Positions 1 to 10,904 are shown, counted from the first letter of the stretch. The stretch: DNA of 64,000 nt from Aptenodytes patagonicus (GCF_965638725.1 NC_134950.1:8618101-8682100), one strand, 5' to 3'. Numbers and translations: made by a program. Notes: a model not told the origin generated them from the letters alone.

Positions 1-2016
1 ACACTGCATGGAAACATTTTTCTGGTGTTATAGTTTTTGTACTTCTACTGAAAATAATCAATTTCATAAATTGCAAAATTATACAAGTATTTCAAAGGCA
101 AGTGTGCATTTCCTGCTAATAAGAGATAAAATGGCAACATAAATTTTTTTAATCCACCTTTTTAAAGAATTCTAGTAACAATGCATACAGGAAAGCTTTT
201 ACTATGGCTAAGAGCAATGTTTATATTCATTCTGTAGAAAGAAGATTAATATGAAGATGGTTACATCTCATACACATGAGAAGTTTTATGCAGAAGTTCC
301 TTCCATCGCAAAGCTACAAGTAGGCATTATGAAGAAGTACTACAAAGGGGAATACAAACATCACTCTTTACAGTACCAAAGTGTAACGATGTCTAAGGCC
401 AAACAACCTTCCAGTCAGGTTAATTCTCCCCATTTGCCCCCAGAAAGTACTCCACACTAAGGGATCAGAATGAATTTGGTATACAAACAAGTTTGCCAAC
501 ATTTGTTCAGCACAAACCAGAAAAATACACTCTAAAAAACTAAGGAAAAAGTCTTTACTTTTCACAGGGAAAAAAAAAAAAAACAACACACCAAGAAAAA
601 CCAGACCACCACACTCCAGTTCAATAATGGAAGTGTTCTTTTTGTGGGAAGAAACAATAACCTGCAAGTTGTGGGTGTGGTTTTTTTAATAGCATGCTGG
701 AAATAGTATTTAATATCCCAAATAAAGTCTCATCCAAATTTCAGGGGTTTTTGTTCTTGTTTTTTAAAGAGAGAACAGGAAAACTATTGTTAGCTCATGG
801 TATCTGCCCAGTTTACATATTGCATGCTCTCCATTCTCAGGTTCCAGTGATTTGAGCCTGTAAGAATTACGCAACATTTTTGTAAAGCCGCAAAATTTAA
901 TATGGCTTACAAAATTTACACTATGAAGCACTGGTCAGACAACAATAATGCTCCAACATTCATATAGGAAAAATTAATGGGAAACTTCCAGTTTTCATTT
1001 CTTGGCAGTGTTAAAAAAAACAAAACACTTTCTCCAAAGCACTTAACACACATTAATGGCCACACAGACAGTATTTTTCATTTTGACATCATCGTCTTCC
1101 TTTTGACCCTTCAAAAATGACCAACAAGTGGTCAATTGTCCTGTGAGATGGGACAACAGTTATTTCAAACTGTAAAAATGAATGCAAAAAGTTAGGAAAT
1201 TTGCCCAAGTTTGCACCTACGAAGTCTAGAAACAGACACATACTTCCTGCCTTCACAATAATGGTATAAAAAGTCTTTCCTTCTACCTCGTAGAGGATGT
1301 AAAACCAAATACCCTCCATTCTGACTTCTCCACAAACAGTCTTCTGGTATCTGCAAAATCTGCAAACACCTGTTTCTAACTCCCCACCTTTTGTTATATA
1401 TATTGTATTATATCAATATAAAGCAAAGTCTTCACAGTCCTTTCAAATACCTGGCTGTCAAGTAACCCAGTCAACTGAAATCCAAAGCAAGGACTGTACA
1501 AAATAAGATTTCCCAAAGTCTTACAGGGAAAAAGCTTCCTCCATACTGAAGAGGGAAAAAAAAAAAATCCATCCAGATAATCAAATATAGTCAAAGTGCT
1601 GTTGTTCTGATAACTAATCTATTTTAATGAGCTGTTTCCATTCTAGAACTGCAACAAGGGCCATGTATCCGTACTTCCTTCATTAACTAACTTATAGTTT
1701 ATTAATCTGCTTGATCTAAAGACTATGGTGTCAGAAAAATAACAGGGTGGTTTTTTTCAAAGCAATATTTGGCACTTGCGGGACAACCAGTAGAGAGCTA
1801 GAGCCACAAAAGACACAAGAAAACAGGAAAAAAAAGGAAGAGATGCATCTTTAAATACATCAGCTTTGTAAAGACCGCGTCCTACCTGTGGGAGCTAACA
1901 GCTTAAGAACCAGTCTTACACATGGGCACGTACTTGCAGATTTGTGCAGTTTTACTGCTGTTTCATTTGGTCAGTGAGAGGCATAGGGGTGTGTGCGCAC
2001 ATTTATTGGTTTTTGT
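1..2016 (-). other. PHF20L1 intronic sequence, no exon seen
   Basis: This lies downstream of the PHF20L1 start-codon exon (minus strand), so it should be intron 2. I looked on the minus strand for the next exon, which should complete the split Trp codon and continue into the Tudor-like domain, and did not find it. It must lie left of the window or be unrecognised. The DNA is AT-rich with short homopolymer runs, for example an A-run near 570-583. The open frames here are short and resemble no family I know. Confidence 0.6.
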
Positions 2017-2440
2017 ATGAGGTCATAGGATAATTCAAGTCGGAAAGGACCTCAGAAAGCCTCTAGTCCAATCTCCCACCCAAAGCAGGGTCAGCTATAG
2101 GATCAGACCAGGTTTGGCAGTGTTATCCAGCCCAGTCTTGAAAACCTCCAATGTTGGAGACTCCATAAACTCTTTGGGCAACTTGATCCACTGCTTGACT
2201 GTCCCATGGGGAAAGAGATTCTCCTTGTACCTAGCCCGAATCTCTCGTTTCAACTTGTGCCTGTCATCTCTTGTCCTCCAACCACACACTACTGTGGAGA
2301 GCTTGGCTGAGTCTTCTTGATGACATCCCTGTAGGTATTGGAAGGCTGCTAGCGAGTCTCCTGAAGCCTTCTCCAAGCTAAACAAGTCCAGTTTCCTCAC
2401 CCTCTCTTCACAGGTCGTACACTCCAGGCACCTGATCATC
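2017..2440 (-). mobile_element. CR1 LINE 3' fragment (old, degenerate)
   Basis: The reverse strand reads as the C-terminal end of a CR1 ORF2 followed by its 3' UTR. Recognisable degraded words include FSLEKA, KENLFPHG and ESPTLEVF. The 3' end is at the low coordinate, where the plus strand reads GGAAAGGACCTCAGAAAGCC. The terminal octamer repeat has decayed, so this copy is older than those at 15 kb, 24 kb and 38 kb. It sits in a PHF20L1 intron, in the same orientation as the gene. Confidence 0.85.
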
Positions 2441-5039
2441 TCGTATGTATTTAATAATTTTCTATTCTCAGTCAACCCCATCCCATTTACTATCTGCTGA
2501 CAGATGATCACATTGATTTTGATTAGAGCTGCATTTCATAGTTTGCTTTACTGAATTTAAATTTAACAAGTGGTTTAAATTCATTATGTAAGATGACCTC
2601 CCTTGCAACAGTATACTGTTGCACTTGATAAAGAAGCAATTGCAGTTACCTCCACAATAAAGCAAAAATAAACACGCTTATTGACAGCCTGTCTTTGCTG
2701 ATCAGTTTGACCAGGCTTTCTTCTACTCAGTAATCATACATGCCAAATGATACCAGTGACCCAAACACTGCCTGCCAAAACTTCCTCATTTAAAAGTACA
2801 GAGGTTTTAAGCAATAAATAGTCAAGGTACACAATAATACCCTCTCCAAAGTTTACAGAATTCAAACAGAACACCAGATCCCATGAAATGAATTTCAGCA
2901 ACTACTACACAGATTAAAATTTAAGACCTGCAGAAGTGCCTCAGCAAGCAAAAACATACTTTACTGTATTTTTCCCGTCCTCTAGAAGCCTTTCTTGATT
3001 AATATTTTAACTGCTCATGAACACTGCATCTTTAAATGACAGCAGGCTTTCAGAAAAAAATGGAGAAAAAAAATTAAAACCCTTTCAAAGGCTATTTTTC
3101 CAGCAAGTGTTCTCAATTTGTCACTTGTAGAAAGACTGAGCTAAGCAATACTACTGCTCTTCAATTCTGGTTTTGTTAAAAAGTATAAAGGGATTTCGTG
3201 TAAGTTCAGCAACTTTATTTTCTCTGAAGTATGTATTTCTGCATGCAGATGAGGGGAACGCATACAGCTTATATATAGAAAGAATTTAAAAAACATCCAC
3301 CACCCCCTTATGCAACAGAAAGCTAAGGGGAAAAAAAAAATCACATGGACTATTATTTTGGCCCGTGTCACCCTAATAATAACACAACAGTAGGCTTTCT
3401 CTAACAAACTCTTTGGTTACGTACATGAATATTATTTCGTTTGAAAGAGAGTCCTGTTTTCAGTGTTGCTGTAACTGCAAAATTTTATTATTAACTTTCT
3501 GCTCCTGTATATGGCACCACAGAAGTTCACAAACTTGACCTGTTCTACCTGGCGGTCCAGATGATGAATCAATTCCTAGAAAGTTCAGGATAAATTCTAT
3601 TCTGCCTGAAAATACCAATCAACTCAGCTGCAGAGCTTGCGACAGGGCCCACGCCTGACAAGGCCAAACCTAGACAAGTACTCCAGAACTGTCATGCGAC
3701 GCTTCCCCGTGAAAGGGCTGGGCAGATCTGATACGAACCATACACTGGATATTCAATGATCTTTTTTTGATACAATTAAGCTGAAGCTATTTTTACATAT
3801 TAACTTTTGTTATCTAGTTACATTAACCAATTATCTCTAGTCACAGAAGATGCTATAAGAAGTTCTATTAAAATTACTTTATTTTTACAGCACTGTTCAG
3901 ACAGTTTCATGATCTTGACACTCAGTTATAGAATCAGTATGCTGAAAACTCACTCTATAGCAACAGATAAGAACAAGGACTGTTCTGTAAACTGTATTTT
4001 CCTTTAGAGACCGTTTAATAAAACAAACACTTTTGCTATAATTACAAACAAAGCTCTGCAGATAAAAAAGTTTAGCCCAACTTTTTATACAGAGCATGTA
4101 ACTACTGGAGTAAACATGTAAATAATACACAGACTTCTCTATCACATAACTTGGAGTTAGCAGGATCAGATATTTACACAAACGTGCTTAGTTCTCCAGG
4201 AATGCAACAGAAAAACAGGTACAGGCCTCTACATTTCCTAGCCCTAATCAATCAGAAAGCAGCTAAGAAACAACTTCTGGGTAGAAGCATCAACTTCCTG
4301 TGTCATCTACTTTAACAAACCCAGGGATTTTTCAAAATGAAATAGCACGGCCAGCATACATCATGAAATTAGCGCACTTGCATTAATAAAATTTTGACTA
4401 ATGATTTATTTCAAAAGAACAACTCCTTTCACAATACGCATGCTGTGTAGCGTGGTCCTTGTGCCCGCAAATTTCCATTTTATAGTCTTGACTCAGGATA
4501 TGACTGGGTGGGGCAGAGTCACAGTTTTAAGCACTTCATTCCTCCAACTGTTCGGTACAAATACAATCGCACTTACCTATTCCATGAACTCCGATTAAGG
4601 ATGTTTTCTTTTTTTAATATCAGTTTTGTGAACCTATTAAGTATGATAACTGAATACAAAACAAATTCGCATGCATGCCTTCAAACTAAAACAAAAGAAG
4701 TCTTTAGTCACAGAAGTTTGCCACATTAACAGACCGATCATCTCCCACGTGACACTGCGCTCCACACTACTCTGGAAATGCTCATTGCTTACTATGGCTG
4801 CACAAGCAACTAAAAGCAAATGAACAAAAACCCACAGAAAAGCTTAGGTTGATTTCTGAAGAGAGAACATTTTCCTAAAAGCTAATAGTTTTAACAGACT
4901 TATTATGCAGAAATTCATAAAGTTCACATGTGAAACACTCAATTAATAGGTGCACTAAGTTTCATGATTAGACATCAAAACATACAATATACACAAAATA
5001 ATTTTGCTCTTAGCAAATACTGCACAATGTCCTCCATAC
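2441..5039 (-). other. PHF20L1 intron 2 sequence
   Basis: No exon, RNA gene or clear repeat was recognised. Several A-runs and T-runs are present. The sequence continues up to the splice donor of the start-codon exon, which is GTATGG on the minus strand at 5,039-5,034. Confidence 0.55.
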
Positions 5040-5145
5040 CATTTTTGTAAATAGTCCAGTGCCTCCAAACGAGCACCAATCTCAAATGTGATTCCAGGAC
5101 GATTTGGAGGCTTTTTACTCATCTTGATATTTTCTTTTTCACTAC
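5040..5145 (-). CDS. PHF20L1: PHF20L1, start-codon exon (exon 2; coding 5,040-5,122)
   Basis: PHF20L1 is a nuclear chromatin reader (PHD finger protein 20-like 1). Its N-terminal Tudor/MBT-like domains bind methyl-lysine, and it is a partner of the MOF/NSL-type acetyltransferase machinery and of methylated DNMT1. On the minus strand the exon starts after an AG at 5,147-5,146, preceded by a T-rich tract. It has 23 nt of 5' UTR, then ATG at 5,122-5,120. It encodes 27 residues beginning [19 protein letters not shown], which match the human N-terminus as I remember it. It ends in the first two bases of a Trp codon at donor GTATGG, exactly where the human protein reads KW. Only this exon of the roughly 1,000-residue protein is in the window, and the rest lies to the left. 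The gene is transcribed away from TMEM71 (head to head). Confidence is very high for the identity and high for the splice sites. Confidence 0.95.
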
Positions 5146-6320
5146 CTTTGGAGGAAGAAAAAAAAAAAAAAAGTCATATTAAAACACATAATGTTGTCTG
5201 AAACATGTCACTGACAGCAAATATATTCCAGAGGGTGGAAAAAGATGTGAAATTTCTATCCTGACTTTCCATTAACCGCTTAGTTTTCAGAAGTATAGTC
5301 AAGGCCCAAAAAAGGCATTAAAAAAATTAACGTATTTTTATTCAGATTTCTTCCCCTCCCCACAAAAACAGTCATCAACGTTAAGTCAAAAAAATAAAAA
5401 AAAACTGGTGCTCATCTCCAAAACCGTACTACACTGTAATTCCTTGACATCCCTTTAGAGTATAACTTTAAGAGTTATGTAGAGTCAATGTGTTTTCTCT
5501 CCTCTGCCACGGAAAAGGTCAAAACCAAGAAAAACGTACCTTACCAAGAGCAGAAATTTAAAGATAAACATGGCCTAAAGGACAAGTAAGATGAAATTAG
5601 CAAAACCAAAAATAAAGAAACAAAAAGGCCACCCTCAGCCATTCTATGCACTCTCGAGTCTCATTCATAGCACGAAGTAAGTTTCGCTCACAAGTGCCTT
5701 TTAATTTTTTTGGTAATTCAGTCACTATTACAAAATCACTTCTCTGCCCGACTACTTTCACGGTAATCGTGACTTTCTGACGTACTACCTTTATCACCCC
5801 GAAGCAGAGAGTGGCTTGCCGTTGGGGCCGCAGGCTCCTGCGGCATGCCTACTGGAGAGCAAGGGTGCCAGGCTGCAGGGCCAGAGCCTCCTTGCTCCGG
5901 ACCGCCAGAGGAGCGGCATCCGGACCCCAGCTTTGAAGCGGGGCTCCTCTGCCAAGGCCGGGAGCGCGATCCGGGGCAGCTGCATCGGGGGCGGAGGCCG
6001 ACCTGAGGAAGCCCATGCCGCTCCCCGAGCGCGGAAGACACAAAGGGGTCGTCCCCAGCCAGGCTCGGAGCGCGGGAGGGCCCCCGGCCGGCGGGGGCCG
6101 AGCGCTCCCGCAGGCCCCGGGGAGGACGCGAGTGGCCGCGGCCCGCCGGACCCCCGGCCGCGGGCAGGGCCCGGCGCGGGGAGGGCCGCGGGCGCCGCCC
6201 CGCCAGGCCCGGGCGCCGTGAGGGGGGCGCCGAAGCCCCGCGCCGCGCCGGGCCCGCCCGGAGGGGGCCATCGCCCGGGGCCGCCCGCCCTGCCGCCCGC
6301 GCCCTCCCCGCGCTCCTTAC
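5146..6320 (-). other. PHF20L1 intron 1
   Basis: This interval separates the probable noncoding exon 1 from the start-codon exon. The part nearest exon 2 is AT-rich, and the part above about 5,790 is inside the CpG island. Long open frames in the GC-rich part occur on both strands at once and reflect low stop-codon frequency, not genes. Confidence 0.6.
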
Positions 6321-6440
6321 CGCCTCCTCCGACTCGCAAGGCAGCGGCGGGGCCCGCGGCGGCCCGCAGCCCCGGCGCGGCGCCCGCTGCTCCCGCTCGG
6401 CGCGGCGCGGGGTGTCCGGCGCGGCGGCCGCCCTCACAGC
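6321..6440 (-). other. PHF20L1: PHF20L1 probable noncoding exon 1 (3' end at 6,321; 5' end uncertain)
   Basis: On the minus strand a strong splice donor (GGCG followed by GTAAGG) occurs at 6,320-6,319 inside the CpG island. It is the best donor between the island and the start-codon exon acceptor at 5,146. An exon ending here would be entirely 5' UTR. The transcription start is not visible. The upper bound given is a guess, and the true start could lie anywhere up to about 6,600. Confidence 0.5.
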
Positions 6441-6528
6441 CCCATCCTCCCCGCGCCCCGCCGTCGCGTCACCACCCCGCGACGAGCCCGCGAGGCGCGG
6501 CTCGGCGCCGCCATGCCACCGCCCCCGG

Positions 6529-6536
6529 CACGTGAC
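6529..6536. promoter_or_regulatory. E-box CACGTGAC
   Basis: The CACGTG core with a flanking AC fits USF/MAX/TFE-class binding sites. It sits in the promoter CpG island, 20 bases from a CGTGACGC that resembles a CRE half-site. This is motif evidence only. Confidence 0.45.
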
Positions 6537-6606
6537 TGCGGAGCCGCCGCCGCGTGACGCGGGGCGGGGGGGGGTCCGAAGCGAGGGAGACAAAGAGAGG
6601 GGGCTG

Positions 6607-6617
6607 TGCGCATGCGC
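6607..6617. promoter_or_regulatory. NRF1-type palindrome TGCGCATGCGC
   Basis: This is a near-perfect match to the NRF1 consensus, which is common at bidirectional CpG-island promoters. It lies upstream of the probable PHF20L1 exon 1. Confidence 0.55.
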
Positions 6618-6670
6618 GGCGGGACGCCGTGACGGACGGACGGCGGCGGCCCCCCGCGGCGGCCCGTGGG

Positions 6671-6705
6671 GTGCGGTGCGGTGCGGTGCGGTGCGGTGCG
6701 GTGCG
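6671..6705. repeat. Pentanucleotide microsatellite (GTGCG)7
   Basis: Seven perfect tandem copies of GTGCG sit at the right shoulder of the CpG island and run into a G-rich stretch. A CpG-containing pentamer array at a promoter is likely to vary in length between individuals. Confidence 0.95.
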
Positions 6706-6939
6706 GGGGCCGGGTCCGTGGGTGAGGCTGCGCTGGCGGCACTGTCGCTGAGTGGTGCTGGCACAGCCTCACGGCTTCCCCTGCTGCCATCGTACACTGT
6801 CAACCTCAGCCACAAAAGCGGGGGGGAGGGAGAAAGGGGTGGGGGCGGCCACCGAGGTGGCCACGGCCAGCGGCCGGCTGGGCACCCGTCGGATGGCAGG
6901 AGGCGCAGAGCGACGGCCTCATCGCGGCCTGCGTTTGCC

Positions 6940-7085
6940 TCCCTCCTTTGCCCATGAAACCGGCCTTACCGCGACCCACGGATTTTCTCACTTTTGTCCT
7001 TCCCAATCTCTCCCCCATCCCCCTGGGAGCAAGGGGGTGAGCGAGCGGCTGGGTGGGCGCTTGCCTTCTGCTGGGGCCAACCCGC
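6940..7085 (+). mobile_element. LTR 3'-end fragment
   Basis: The stretch ATGAAACCGGCCTTACC, then TTCTCACTTTTGTCCTTCC and TCTCCCCCATCCC, through a GGGG..GTGAG..GCGGCT segment to GGCCAACCC, is collinear with about 9,875-10,012 in the LTR further right. It is therefore a partial copy of the same LTR family, keeping only the 3' part. It lies just outside the PHF20L1 CpG island. Confidence 0.65.
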
Positions 7086-7648
7086 TGCCGTCCCTTGTGG
7101 CACGCAGTGTGGGGCTTTAGATAGCAACAGATTCGGTCAGGGTGTGCTAGTCTGGATTTATAGCTGTTACAGCTATTTAGCAGTTACTTGCTGTTGCTGG
7201 TCCCAGTGCTGAATTATTTGCTCCCCTTCTTGCTGCACATTAAATTCCAGGGCTTCGTAATGGCTGCTGTCAGTTTTTGGTGTTTGCTGTGCTGCTTATC
7301 ACTGTGTTTTGCTTTGCCTGGGAGACCTATGATAAAAGCACTGGCCTTCAGCCAAGTCTGGCATTTGGTCCCTGCATTGCTGCCGTCCCACTACTCCGGG
7401 AACCATCTCGTGGAGACCTTCCTCCTCTTCTTCCCCAGGGTAGATATTTCCAACCTTGTTGCAATGGCAAGATCAGCATCATCACATCCCAAGGATGTGA
7501 TCAGTAAGATAACAGTCAAGTCTCCACCAGCTTACAAAAAAGAAATGCAACTTTCCTAGGCATAGTGGGTTTCTGGAGACTGCACAGTCTGGGTCACAGT
7601 CAGCTTGTGAGTCCTCCCTATCGAGTGACCTGAAAGAACTTTTTCAAG
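7086..7648. other. No gene seen
   Basis: This is a spacer between the LTR fragment and the next LTR. It has short open frames only and nothing recognisable. Confidence 0.5.
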
Positions 7649-8747
7649 TGTATTGGGTTTGCGTGGCAAGGTTTTGGTAGCTGGGGGGCTACAGGGGTGG
7701 CTTCTGTGAGAAGCTGCTAGAAGCTTCCCCCGTGTCTGATAGAGTCATTGCCAGCCGGCTCCAAGACAGACCCACCGCTGGCCAAGGCCGAGCCCATCAG
7801 TGGTGTTGGTAGCGCCTCTGTGGTAATGTATTTAAGAAGGGGGAAAAAAACTGCTGCGCAACAGCAGCCAGAAGAGAGGAGTGAGAATATGTGAAACAAC
7901 TCTGCAGACACCAAGGTCAGTCAAGAAGGAGGGGGAGGAGGTGCTCCAGGTGCTGGAGCAGAGATTCCCCTGCAGCCCATGGTGAAGACCATGGTGAGGC
8001 AGGTTGTCCCCCTGCAGCCCTTGGAGGTCCACGGTGGAGCAGATATCCACCTGCAGCCCATGGAGGACCCCACGTTGGAGCAGGTGGATGCGCCCAAAGG
8101 AGGCTGTGACCCCATGGGAAGCCCACACTGGAGCAGGCTCCTGGCAGGACCTGTGGAGAGAGAGGAGCCCACGCTGGAGCAGGTTTGCTGGCAGGACTTT
8201 TGACCCCGTGGGGGACCCACACTGGAGCAATCTGTTCCTGAAGAACTGCAGCCTGTGGAAGAGTCCCACACTGGAGCAGTTCATGAAGAACTGCAGCCCA
8301 TGGGAAGGACCCACATTGGAGAAGTTCATGGAGGACTGTCTCCCATGGGAGGGACCCCACGCTGGAGCAGGGGAAGAGTGTGAGGAGTCCTCCCCCTGAG
8401 GAGGAAGGATTCCCCGTCCCCCCCTGCACCGTGTCGGGGGAGTAGATATAGAAAATCAGGAGTGAAGTTGAGTCCGGGAAGAAGGGAGGGGTGGGGGGAA
8501 GGTGTTTTAAGATTTGGTTTTATTTCTCATTACCCTACTCTGACTTTTGATTAGCAATAAATTAAATTAATTTCCCCAAGTCGAGTCTGCTTTTTGCCCA
8601 TGACAGTAATCGGTGAGCGATCTCTCCCTGTCCTTATCTCAACCCATGAGCCTTTCATTATATTGTCTCTCCCCTGTTCAGCTGAGGAGGGGAGTGATAG
8701 AGCGGCTTGGTGGGCACCTGCCATCCAGCCAAGGTCAACCCACCACA
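7649..8747 (+). mobile_element. Endogenous retrovirus LTR (ERVL-like, apparently full length)
   Basis: It starts TGTATTGGGTTTGCGTGG and ends AACCCACCACA, so it has the expected TG...CA termini. A TATA-like TATTTAAG lies at 7,829-7,836 and a polyadenylation signal AATAAA at 8,556-8,561, placed as in a working LTR. The middle is expanded by a degenerate tandem repeat. I recognise the first bases as those of a very common avian LTR family, but cannot name the subfamily. The five bases on either side (TCAAG and GTCCC) do not match, so no target-site duplication is visible. That fits an LTR joined to internal sequence or a rearranged locus rather than a simple solo LTR. It contains no gene, and its long minus-strand open frames are repeat artefacts. 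Confidence 0.75.
7940..8385 (+). repeat. Degenerate minisatellite inside the LTR
   Basis: About nine imperfect units of roughly 45-60 bp each carry CTGGAGCAG and CTGCAGCCCATGG-type words (for example near 7,955, 8,035, 8,075, 8,130, 8,178, 8,220, 8,268, 8,315 and 8,360). Unit lengths vary. Several minus-strand frames stay open together across the array, as expected for a repeat whose units lack stop codons. Confidence 0.8.
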
Positions 8748-9432
8748 GTCCCTAAACAGCAGCAGGACAGACAGGACACAGTTTGTGTGGTAGCCCTTGG
8801 GCCTGTCCAGACAGGACCAGCTGTGAGAAACATGCTCTGCACCATAGCTGGGGAGCATGGCCTCACCTGGAGCCTCTGGCAGAAAACACCTGGAGAGACA
8901 CGAGGTCGACCTCTAGGGTTCTGGAGCTGGGGGCATCAAGCGTCCGAGGTGCTTGTGCTGCAATAGATGGTCATAGGAAGGGTCCCCTCTACATCATATG
9001 CAACCGACACTACGTGGAGTAAGTGGGTAGAATTGATCATGCAACAGGCTCAAATGGGGAGTCCCCACTGCCATGAATCCTGGAAGAGATCACAGTTTGG
9101 CCAGGAGGCAGAGATTTTGGAGCATCACCTGCAGAGGTGGCTCAGGCCCAAGTGTATAATAAATTAGCAGAAAGGGAAAGGCAATATGCTCTGTTTACCA
9201 CGTTGTGTTGTGCAAAACCATCTGATGTGGAAAGCTGCTGTGTGGAGCGCAAGTCATGGACCAAATGAATTGATTGGATTTCTATGGACATTTGGGGGAT
9301 GTCCCACAGACTAAGGGAATGAGGTCTGTGTGTATGTCAAAGGACAAGGAGGGGGGGCACGATTGATGGGGATGTACTGGAGAGCGTAGGACCTGAGTAT
9401 GGTGCAAACGGTATGGAACGAGGGGTGGATAT
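8748..9432 (+). mobile_element. ERVL-like internal remnant (3' part of pol region, broken)
   Basis: Two short plus-strand frames (to 8,966 and from 8,967) contain words such as TWSLWQKTPGETRGRPLGFW and ATDTTWSKW, which I associate with the 3' part of avian ERVL polyprotein sequence. They are separated by stops and frame changes, with no intact domain or catalytic motif. A purine-rich run near 9,345-9,357 could be a remnant polypurine tract before the following LTR. No primer-binding site follows the left LTR, so the 5' internal half appears to be missing. The element cannot encode a protein. Confidence 0.55.
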
Positions 9433-10012
9433 TGTACTGGGACTGGCTGGGATGGAGTTAACTTTCTTCATAGCTGTCCGTGTGGTGCCATGTTCTGTGG
9501 CTAAAACAGTGTTGATAACACACCAGCGTGTTGGCTATTGCCGAACAGCGCTTGCACAGCATCAAGGCTTGCTTTTTTTCCCACTCTGCCCCTGCAGCAA
9601 GTAGGCTGGGGGTGGTCAAGAGACTGGGAGGGGGCACAGCCAGGACAGTTGACCCAAATTGGCCAAAGGGATATTCCATGCCATAAAACGCCCACCTCAG
9701 CAAGAAAACCTGGGGCAGAGGAAGAAGACTGGTGGGGCTTTTGTCTTCCAAGGTGGCCATTGCTGGGAGACTGGCTGGCCATGGGTCTGCTGGTGGGAGG
9801 TGGTGAGTGATTGCCTTTGCATTGCTTGCGGTTTTTTTGGGTTGGGTTGTTTGGTTTAGCCTTTTTTTGCTTTCCTTCACTTATGAAACCGTCCTTATCT
9901 GGATCGACAAACATTCTCACTTTTGTTCTTCCTACTCTCTCCCCCATCCCACTGTGGGGGGAGTGAGGGAGTGGCTGTGTGGGTGTTTGGCTGCTGTCCA
10001 AGGTCAACCCAT
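9433..10012 (+). mobile_element. Second ERV LTR, related to the 6.9 kb fragment
   Basis: It begins TGTACTGGGACTGGCTGGG and has a TATA-like ATAAAA at about 9,683. It ends in the same type of G-rich 3' region (GGGGGAGTGAGGGAGTGG, then AAGGTCAACCCA) as the LTR at 7,649-8,747. The 5' halves of the two LTRs differ, so this is not a matched LTR pair of one provirus. Either two related elements are nested or recombined, or the family is mosaic. The right boundary is uncertain by about 10 bases. Confidence 0.65.
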
Positions 10013-10647
10013 TTGCTTTGGTTAGTCCCTGCGAGGCTGCCTCCCACTTGAAGAGTCTTTATAGGGAGACTGTGCAGTGGGATATTTTAGAGTATTTATT
10101 TGCTATGGGATTTTTTATTCCCCCTTTTGATTTTTCCCTGTTCCCATTTTCTGGATGGTGAGAGCAAGCAGGAGAGACTGAAGGAGGAAGGAGGCTTGAA
10201 GAAAAATGGAACAAACAAAATAAAAAAAAAAGGGGGGGGAAACAAAGCTTTTTTCTCTCTTTAGTAAAAAAGCTGCCATTGCATTCATTTGAAATCTCCA
10301 GCTCTTACTACCCTGAGTGTAGTTTTGATGCAGGCTTTTGTTTAGCAGGTTTGTAACAGGATGGTCAGGGTTGTTGCGTTGGCAATGAGACCTCTCCAAG
10401 TGGCAATGAACGTGCAAAGTCAGGATGCTGTTAGAAAAGTGAAGGTGCTTCTGTCCAAGGAGAGAGAGATGGGGGAAAGATAAAAGAGGTAGTGAGGATG
10501 GGGCAGGGTACACATGGGTGGTTGAGTCATGCTCTGTTGACTGCTGGAGGCTGGCAGGGTTATGCTGTGGTATGAGAAGGGCTCAGAGCAGTGTGTGCCA
10601 CCTTGTGCATCACCTCACTGCTGAGGCTGTCAGGAGAGGGAGGCAGA
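10013..10647. other. No gene seen
   Basis: The DNA is unassigned, with a run of A then G near 10,219-10,238. No recognisable coding segment or repeat family was found. Confidence 0.5.
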
Positions 10648-10904
10648 GCTGATGGCAGACTGCAGAGGTGCAGCAAGCCCCAGGTGTTCAGTAAGATGTG
10701 CTAAAAGCTCATCTGCACAGCCAGAAAGGAGCACAGAGACAACAGCAGGAGAGGGAGCCCAAATAATACCCTGCCTGGGCAGCTCCCAGGCCCATCCCAG
10801 GAGCCATCAGCACATCAAAGGCCCATTTCCTCAAGCCCAGAGGAGCAGAGGGGCACAATGGCAGGTGGGAACCCAAATTAAGGACTCAGAGGAAGGGACA
10901 CCCC
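10648..10904 (+). repeat. Unidentified dispersed repeat, copy 1
   Basis: The core from 10,700 (GCTAAAAGCTCATCTGCACA) to about 10,904 is clearly homologous to 18,259-18,461. Both copies share AGGAGCACAGAGA, GGAGCCCAAATAATACCCTG, CCCAGGCCCATCCCAGGAGC, then GGTGGGAACCCAAATTAAGG. The copies differ by substitutions and small indels. I do not recognise the family. Confidence 0.85.

Larger units (their letters stand above)
5790..6740. promoter_or_regulatory. CpG island, PHF20L1 promoter
   Basis: A very GC- and CpG-rich block is abruptly bounded by AT-rich DNA on the left. It includes GC boxes, a CACGTGAC E-box, an NRF1-type palindrome and a GTGCG pentamer tract. It lies immediately upstream of the PHF20L1 start-codon exon. 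There is no TATA box, which is usual for a housekeeping CpG-island promoter. It may also fire rightward towards TMEM71, whose first coding exon lies about 16 kb away without an obvious CpG island of its own. That part is inference. Confidence 0.85.

Noticed and set aside
1089-1319. 76-codon minus-strand frame in the PHF20L1 intron
   Set aside because: It has no similarity to PHF20L1 or to any family I know, and an internal acceptor-like sequence alone is not evidence of an exon.
5736-6815. Minus-strand frame of 359 codons in the CpG island, with further long frames on both strands
   Set aside because: Pro/Arg/Gly/Ala-rich translations in several overlapping frames at once are an effect of GC-rich DNA lacking stop codons. 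The real gene here is spliced PHF20L1.
7832-8429. Minus-strand frames of 116-170 codons
   Set aside because: They lie in the tandem repeat inside the LTR. All three frames are open and the peptides are repetitive.
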